Shown piece after piece: positions 60,247-64,000 of a stretch of DNA of 64,000 nt. This DNA comes from Deinococcus sonorensis KR-87. GTDB taxonomy: Bacteria > Deinococcota > Deinococci > Deinococcales > Deinococcaceae. How positions within the stretch are numbered: the stretch's first letter is position 1; each line of letters starts with the position of its first letter. The DNA lies in NCBI RefSeq assembly GCF_040256395.1, contig NZ_CP158296.1, forward strand, positions 186,001 through 250,000. Direction: 5' to 3'. The position numbers and the translations under genes were made by a program. The notes beneath the pieces are model-generated. The model searched no databases. It was not told the DNA's origin and worked only from the letters and a program-made list of their open reading frames with translations.

Positions 60247-61281
60247 GTGAGCGACTGGCCGGTGCAGTCGGGCGTATTCGAGCTGGGCGACCTGCCGGTC
60301 GAGCGTGGCGGCGTGATCCGGCAGGCCCGGCTCGCCTGGGAGACGCACGGCACCCTGAATGCCGCGCGCGACAACGTGATCGTGTATCCGTGCAGCTACA
60401 CCGCCACGCACGAGGGGCAGCGCTGGTTGATCGGCCCGGACGGTGTGCTGGACCCGCAGCGCTATTTCATCGTGATTCCGGACATGTTCTCCAACGGGCT
60501 GTCGTCCGGCGCCGCCGACACGCCGGACTATCCGGCGCTGGTCACACTGCGCGACAACGTGCAGGCGCAGGAGCGGCTGCTGCGCGAGGTGTTCGGGGTG
60601 CAGCAGCTCGCGGCGGTCTACGGCTTCTCGATGGGCGCGATGCAGGCCTACCACTGGGCGGCGCTGTACCCGGAGCAGGTGGAGCGCGCCATCGTGGTGT
60701 GCGGCAGCGCCCGCACCGCGCTGCACAACCGGGTGTTTCTGTCGGGGCTGCTGCGGACCCTTGAGGCGGCCCCGGAGCATCTGGGCAACGGGCGATTCTC
60801 GGCGGAGCCGGTCGCGGCCTTGCGCGCCTTCGGGCACATCTACGCCGGCTGGGGCCTCAGTCAGGACTTCTACCGGGCCGAACTGTTCCGCACGGTGCTG
60901 GGCGCCCCGGACCTGGAGACCTTCCTGAAGACCGACTGGGAGGACGGGTTCGCGGCGTCCCGCGCGGCCAACCTCTACGCCCAGGCCCTCAGCTGGATGC
61001 ACGGCGACATCAGCGCTGACCCGCGCTACGCCGGTGACCTGCCGGCGGCCCTGTCGGCCATCCGGGCGCGGGTGCTGCTGATGCCGGCTGAAACCGACCT
61101 GTACTTCCGGGTGGCCGACAACGCCGCCGAGCTGCCCTACCTGCGGGACGCCGAGTTGCAGCTGATCCCGGGCCCGTGGGGGCACCGGGCGGGGAGCCCG
61201 GCCGGTCTGCCGGACGAACTGGCGTTTCTGACCGCTGCGGTGCATCGCTGGCTGGCCGAGCCGGCCGACCCTACTTTGTAA
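60247..61281 (+). CDS. Homoserine acetyltransferase-like (MetX-type) alpha/beta-hydrolase
   Basis: The 344-aa protein has the MetX-like fold. It begins with FELGDLPVERGGVIRQARLAWETHGTLN-type strands, has the nucleophile elbow YGFSMGAMQAYHWA, Asp in MPAETDLYF and His in GPWGHRAGSP (usually GHD in true MetX). Some relatives acetylate homoserine; others are hydrolases or act on other hydroxy compounds. The GTG at 60247 begins the conserved region; a TATGGT box at 60174-60179 may be its -10. Biosynthetic context is absent, so methionine synthesis is not certain. Confidence 0.82.
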   Translation: MSDWPVQSGVFELGDLPVERGGVIRQARLAWETHGTLNAARDNVIVYPCSYTATHEGQRWLIGPDGVLDPQRYFIVIPDMFSNGLSSGAADTPDYPALVTLRDNVQAQERLLREVFGVQQLAAVYGFSMGAMQAYHWAALYPEQVERAIVVCGSARTALHNRVFLSGLLRTLEAAPEHLGNGRFSAEPVAALRAFGHIYAGWGLSQDFYRAELFRTVLGAPDLETFLKTDWEDGFAASRAANLYAQALSWMHGDISADPRYAGDLPAALSAIRARVLLMPAETDLYFRVADNAAELPYLRDAELQLIPGPWGHRAGSPAGLPDELAFLTAAVHRWLAEPADPTL

Positions 61282-61312
61282 GCCAGGTCTGGTTGCCTCC
61301 GGCTGGGCACGC

Positions 61313-61318
61313 TATAGT
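61313..61318 (+). promoter_or_regulatory. -10 box (TATAGT) for the cold-shock gene
   Basis: TATAGT lies about 95 nt upstream of the csp ATG, before a structured leader. TTGCCT at 61293 is 14 bp away, short for a -35, and GGTTGC at 61291 is 16 bp away. Confidence 0.45.
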
Positions 61319-61335
61319 CAGTGGGTAGTTTTCCT

Positions 61336-61391
61336 AAATACGCAGTGAATAAGAGGCGCATAGGAACATTTCCCTGCGCCTTTTCGTATTT
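61336..61391 (+). promoter_or_regulatory. Structured 5' leader of the cold-shock gene (possible thermosensor or attenuator)
   Basis: Nested pairings are visible. AAATACG (61336-61342) pairs with CGTATTT (61385-61391). AAGAGGCGCA (61351-61360) pairs with TGCGCCTTTT (61375-61384) with one G-U pair. GGAA (61363-61366) pairs with TTCC (61370-61373) at the tip. An 8-nt bulge lies on the 5' side. The inner stem plus following T-rich bases also resembles an intrinsic terminator. It ends nine nt before the AGGAG site. Confidence 0.6.
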
Positions 61392-61411
61392 TGGAATTCG
61401 AGGAGTCGAAC

Positions 61412-61672
61412 ATGACGGTTGGTAAAGTAAAGTGGTTTAACGCGGAAAAGGGCTTTGGCTTCATTCAGACCGAGGGCAGCCCCGACGTCTTCGCGCACTT
61501 CAGTGCGATCCAGGGCAGCGGCTTCAAGAAGCTCAACGAGGGCGACGAAGTCGAGTTCGAGATCGAGGACGGCCAGCGTGGCAAGGGCCCCCAGGCCAAG
61601 AACATCGTGGTGACGAAGGCCGCTCCGGCCGGCGAGTACAGCAGCAACGATCGCCGCAACGACCGCTGGTAA
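61412..61672 (+). CDS. csp: Cold-shock domain protein (Csp)
   Basis: The 86-aa protein is one OB-fold cold-shock domain: [19 protein letters not shown] contains RNP1 (GFGFI) and VFAHFSAI is RNP2 with FAHF, where many Csps have VFVH. It is longer at the C-terminus than typical 67-70 aa Csps, with a charged tail ([10 protein letters not shown]). Csps bind single-stranded RNA/DNA and relax mRNA structure. AGGAG precedes the ATG at 61412. A strong terminator follows. The structured leader suggests temperature-responsive control. Confidence 0.95.
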   Translation: MTVGKVKWFNAEKGFGFIQTEGSPDVFAHFSAIQGSGFKKLNEGDEVEFEIEDGQRGKGPQAKNIVVTKAAPAGEYSSNDRRNDRW

Positions 61673-61686
61673 CAGTCGCACCCATC

Positions 61687-61716
61687 AAGGAGGACCCCGC
61701 GCGGGTCCTTCTTTTT
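61687..61716 (+). terminator. Intrinsic terminator after csp
   Basis: AAGGAGGACCC (61687-61697) pairs with GGGTCCTTCTT (61703-61713) with one G-U pair and a CGCGC loop, followed by TTTT. Confidence 0.9.
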
Positions 61717-61836
61717 TGTTGTTCTGGCGGAGCGGTCCTGTGGATCAGCGGTGCCCACGTCACGTAGATTCCCAGTTAGATCACAGGCCCGAGCATGTGT
61801 CTGTACCAAGACCAAAATCAGGCATACTTGCACCAC

Positions 61837-63756
61837 ATGTCACAGCTCCCGCCCCGCCCGCCGGTCCCGAGCCCAGCCGCCTCGGACACCGCACCGTCCA
61901 CCTCGACTGCAGGCCACGTCGAGGCCTGGGCGCGGGTGACCCGGGCCCTGGGGGAGGCCGCCACGCCGCATCAGGTGATTCTCGCGGTGGTGCACGAGGG
62001 GATCCAGGCGCTCGGGGCGGACGGCGGCACGGTGGCGCTGCCCACGCCGGACGGTCAGGCGCTCCAGATCAACGAATACAGCGGGTACGATGCCCGGGCG
62101 ATGGCGCCCTGGCGCACGCTGCCGCTGACGCTGCATACGCCCTCCACGGCCGCCTTCCAGCAACAGCGGCCGCTGTTTATCGAGGAGCCGGAGCAGGCCG
62201 GCCGGGAGTATCCCTCGCTGGTGGAGATGCTCCAGCGCTTCAGCGGCAGCATGGTGGCGCTGCCGCTCCTGGCGCCCCAGCGGGTGCTGGGCGTGCTGTT
62301 GCTGACGTTCACGCAGCAGCGGCACTTCGACGCCACCGACCGCACGTTCCTGATCGCGCTGGCTGGTCAGTGCGCCCAGGCGCTGGAGCGCAGCGAGGCG
62401 CTGCAACAGGCGCGGCAGCTCAACGAGCAGCTGTCGTTTCTGGCGCAGGCCAGCGAGGTGCTGAGCAGTTCGCTGAACCTCGATGAGACGCTGGACTCGA
62501 TCGCGCGGCTGATGGTGCCGCGCCTGACCGACTGGTGCGCCATCTACCTGCCGGCGCCGGATGGCCTGCTGCATCCGGTGACGGTGGTGCATCAGGACCC
62601 CTCCATGGTGCAGTTCCTGCGCCAGTTTATCGAACGCAACCCGGTGCATAACTCGCCCGACAACGGCACCGGCCGGGTCTTTATCACCGGGGAGCCGGAA
62701 CTGGTGCCGGTGATCACCGACGAGATGTACGACGCCCTTCCGCAGTCCGAGGATTGGAAGGACGACGTGCGGCGCCTGCAATTGAGGTCGGTCATCACGG
62801 TCCCGATGACGGCGGGCGGACGGGTGGTGGGGGTGCTGGGTCTGGCCCGCACCAGCCTGGACCGGGTGTACGGGCCTGAGGACGTGGCGTTTGCGCTGGA
62901 GGTGGCGGGCCGCGCCGGGTACGCGGTGGAGAACGCGCGGCTGTACGGCCAGGCCCAGCAGGAGCTGCAGGAACGGCAGCGGGCCCAGCAGGAGCTGGAC
63001 GCCGCCAACACCCGGCTGGAGGAGCGGGTCCGCGAACGGACCGCTGAGCTGGAGACGGTCAACGGGGAGCTGGAGGCCTTCACCCACTCGGCTTCGCATG
63101 ACCTGCGGACGCCGCTGCGTCACGTCGTGAGCTTCGCCGATCTGCTGGAACGGCACCAGCAACGCCAGGAAAGTCAGGATGAACGCTCCCGGATGCTGCT
63201 GGGGCAGATCCAGCAGGCGGCCCGGCGCATGAACGCCTCGCTGGACGGCCTGCTGACGCTGTCACGGGCCAGCCGGATGCCGCTGGAGTTCCGGCCGGTG
63301 GACCTAGCCCAGCTGATGGAGGACACCATCGAAGCGCTGCGCCCGGAAACGGAAGGCCGTGAGGTGAGCTGGGACCTCGGTCCGCTGCCTCCGGTGGACG
63401 GGGACGCCACGCTGCTGCGGCTGGTGGTGCAGAACCTACTTGGCAACGCCGTGAAATACACCCGGCCACGCGACCGGGCCGTGATCCGCGTCACCGGGCG
63501 GGAGGAGGGCGAGCGGGTTGTCGTGTCCATCGAGGACAACGGGGTCGGGTTTGATCCGCAGTACGCTGACCGGCTGTTTGGGGCCTTCCAGCGGCTGCAT
63601 CATCCGCAGCAGTTCGAGGGGACCGGCATCGGCCTGACCAACGTCCGGCGGATCGTGACCCGGCACGGCGGGCAGATCTGGGCTGAGGGCCGGCCGGAGG
63701 CGGGCGCCACCTTCTCGTTCAGCCTGCCGCGCACCCACCCTGGTCGGAACGACTGA
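61837..63756 (+). CDS. GAF-GAF sensor histidine kinase
   Basis: The 639-aa soluble kinase has two GAF domains (about 30-195 and 205-370), a coiled coil (375-425; LQERQRAQQELDAANTRLEE) and a HisKA-HATPase core. Motifs seen are H box ASHDLRTPLRH, N box LLGNAVKYT, G1 EDNGVGFD, F box LFGAFQRLH and G2 GTGIGLTNV. The arrangement resembles phytochrome-like kinases without a chromophore Cys recognised here. No response regulator is adjacent, so it is an orphan. The ATG at 61837 follows a CATACT box by eight nt (possibly leaderless); an in-frame start at 61795 is an alternative. Confidence 0.93.
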   Translation: MSQLPPRPPVPSPAASDTAPSTSTAGHVEAWARVTRALGEAATPHQVILAVVHEGIQALGADGGTVALPTPDGQALQINEYSGYDARAMAPWRTLPLTLHTPSTAAFQQQRPLFIEEPEQAGREYPSLVEMLQRFSGSMVALPLLAPQRVLGVLLLTFTQQRHFDATDRTFLIALAGQCAQALERSEALQQARQLNEQLSFLAQASEVLSSSLNLDETLDSIARLMVPRLTDWCAIYLPAPDGLLHPVTVVHQDPSMVQFLRQFIERNPVHNSPDNGTGRVFITGEPELVPVITDEMYDALPQSEDWKDDVRRLQLRSVITVPMTAGGRVVGVLGLARTSLDRVYGPEDVAFALEVAGRAGYAVENARLYGQAQQELQERQRAQQELDAANTRLEERVRERTAELETVNGELEAFTHSASHDLRTPLRHVVSFADLLERHQQRQESQDERSRMLLGQIQQAARRMNASLDGLLTLSRASRMPLEFRPVDLAQLMEDTIEALRPETEGREVSWDLGPLPPVDGDATLLRLVVQNLLGNAVKYTRPRDRAVIRVTGREEGERVVVSIEDNGVGFDPQYADRLFGAFQRLHHPQQFEGTGIGLTNVRRIVTRHGGQIWAEGRPEAGATFSFSLPRTHPGRND

Positions 63757-63766
63757 ACACCGGCGC

Positions 63767-64000
63767 TCAGAAGTCCTCGACCTCGCCGGCCACATCGTCG
63801 TCCTGCACTGCCACGTAGCGCCGGGTGGTGTCCACGCTGCTGTGGCCCAGAAACAGGCCCACCCGGGTAAAGTCGCGGGTGGCGCGGTACAGCCGGGTGC
63901 CGGAGTGCTTGCGGGCCGCGTGGAAGCCGCGCCACGCCTCGCCGTGGCCCGCCTGCCGGAACGCCTTGCGCATGCGGTAGGTGGCCTGATGGTACTTCCA
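63767..64000 (-). CDS. Tyrosine recombinase/integrase, C-terminal part (cut by window edge)
   Basis: The frame runs off the right edge; 77 codons are visible. It shows the catalytic HxxR box as [11 protein letters not shown], the second His in [10 protein letters not shown] and the nucleophile Tyr in RRYVAV, so it looks active, unlike the degenerate relative at 47625. The last residues are acidic ([11 protein letters not shown]). It is convergent with the kinase gene. A role in site-specific recombination (Xer-like, integrative element or plasmid) cannot be decided from this fragment. Confidence 0.88.
   Translation of the reverse strand, partial: WKYHQATYRMRKAFRQAGHGEAWRGFHAARKHSGTRLYRATRDFTRVGLFLGHSSVDTTRRYVAVQDDDVAGEVEDF

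Overview
The window is 64 kb of gene-dense, GC-rich bacterial DNA. No rRNA, tRNA, CRISPR array or intact insertion sequence was seen. The gene mix points to a Deinococcus-like bacterium: several SARP/BTAD-type regulators, a caa3 oxidase, GAF kinases, many secreted lipoproteins, a KGG stress protein, and several genes whose start codon lies 5-8 nt after a TANNNT -10 box (leaderless starts). This assignment is inference from gene content and signals, not from a database match.

Layout. 1-2361: two SARP/BTAD regulators, the first cut by the window edge. 2682-4517: a secreted lipoprotein with a terminator. 4786-18127: a divergent island of two tightly packed operons. One arm holds a DUF885-like metallopeptidase, an IclR regulator and an M24-fold protein. 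The other holds a peptide-type ABC solute-binding protein, two permeases, a ketopantoate-reductase-like protein, a Gfo/Idh/MocA oxidoreductase, a second DUF885 protein, an RraA-like protein, an SDR and an M29 aminopeptidase. They share an intergenic region with a strong promoter, a direct repeat and a palindrome. 18556-24402: a short RecQ-family helicase, a DUF1206 membrane protein and an ExeM/NucH extracellular nuclease.

24643-31612 (minus strand): eight overlapping genes for caa3-type oxidase subunits II, I and III, CtaG, a small membrane protein, two diheme cytochromes c and a PQQ-type dehydrogenase. They read as one respiratory chain from a periplasmic substrate through cytochrome c to oxygen. 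31646-35486: two winged-helix regulators (one fused to a GNAT domain), a small L7/L12-like membrane protein, an iron-type alcohol dehydrogenase with a probable 5' frameshift, and a thioesterase. 35490-45114: envelope and signalling genes, namely FUSC-like, GAF-HD-GYP, LysM-C39, acyltransferase, alpha/beta hydrolase, Na+/H+ antiporter, a secreted protein and a double hot-dog protein.

45208-49036: a GGDEF-EAL protein, a small membrane protein, a catalytically degenerate tyrosine recombinase and an AT-rich segment bounded by a 12-bp inverted repeat. 49037-64000: GH2 glycosidase, KGG stress protein, MFS exporter, an operon with a papain-like lipoprotein, a large AAA/TPR/BTAD regulator with inverted domain order, a MetX-like hydrolase, a cold-shock protein with a structured 5' leader, a GAF histidine kinase and the C-terminus of a tyrosine recombinase.

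The strongest candidates for something undescribed are the divergent peptide-uptake/hydrolase island, with several non-canonical active sites and a likely IclR operator, and the fully overlapping PQQ dehydrogenase-cytochrome-caa3 operon.
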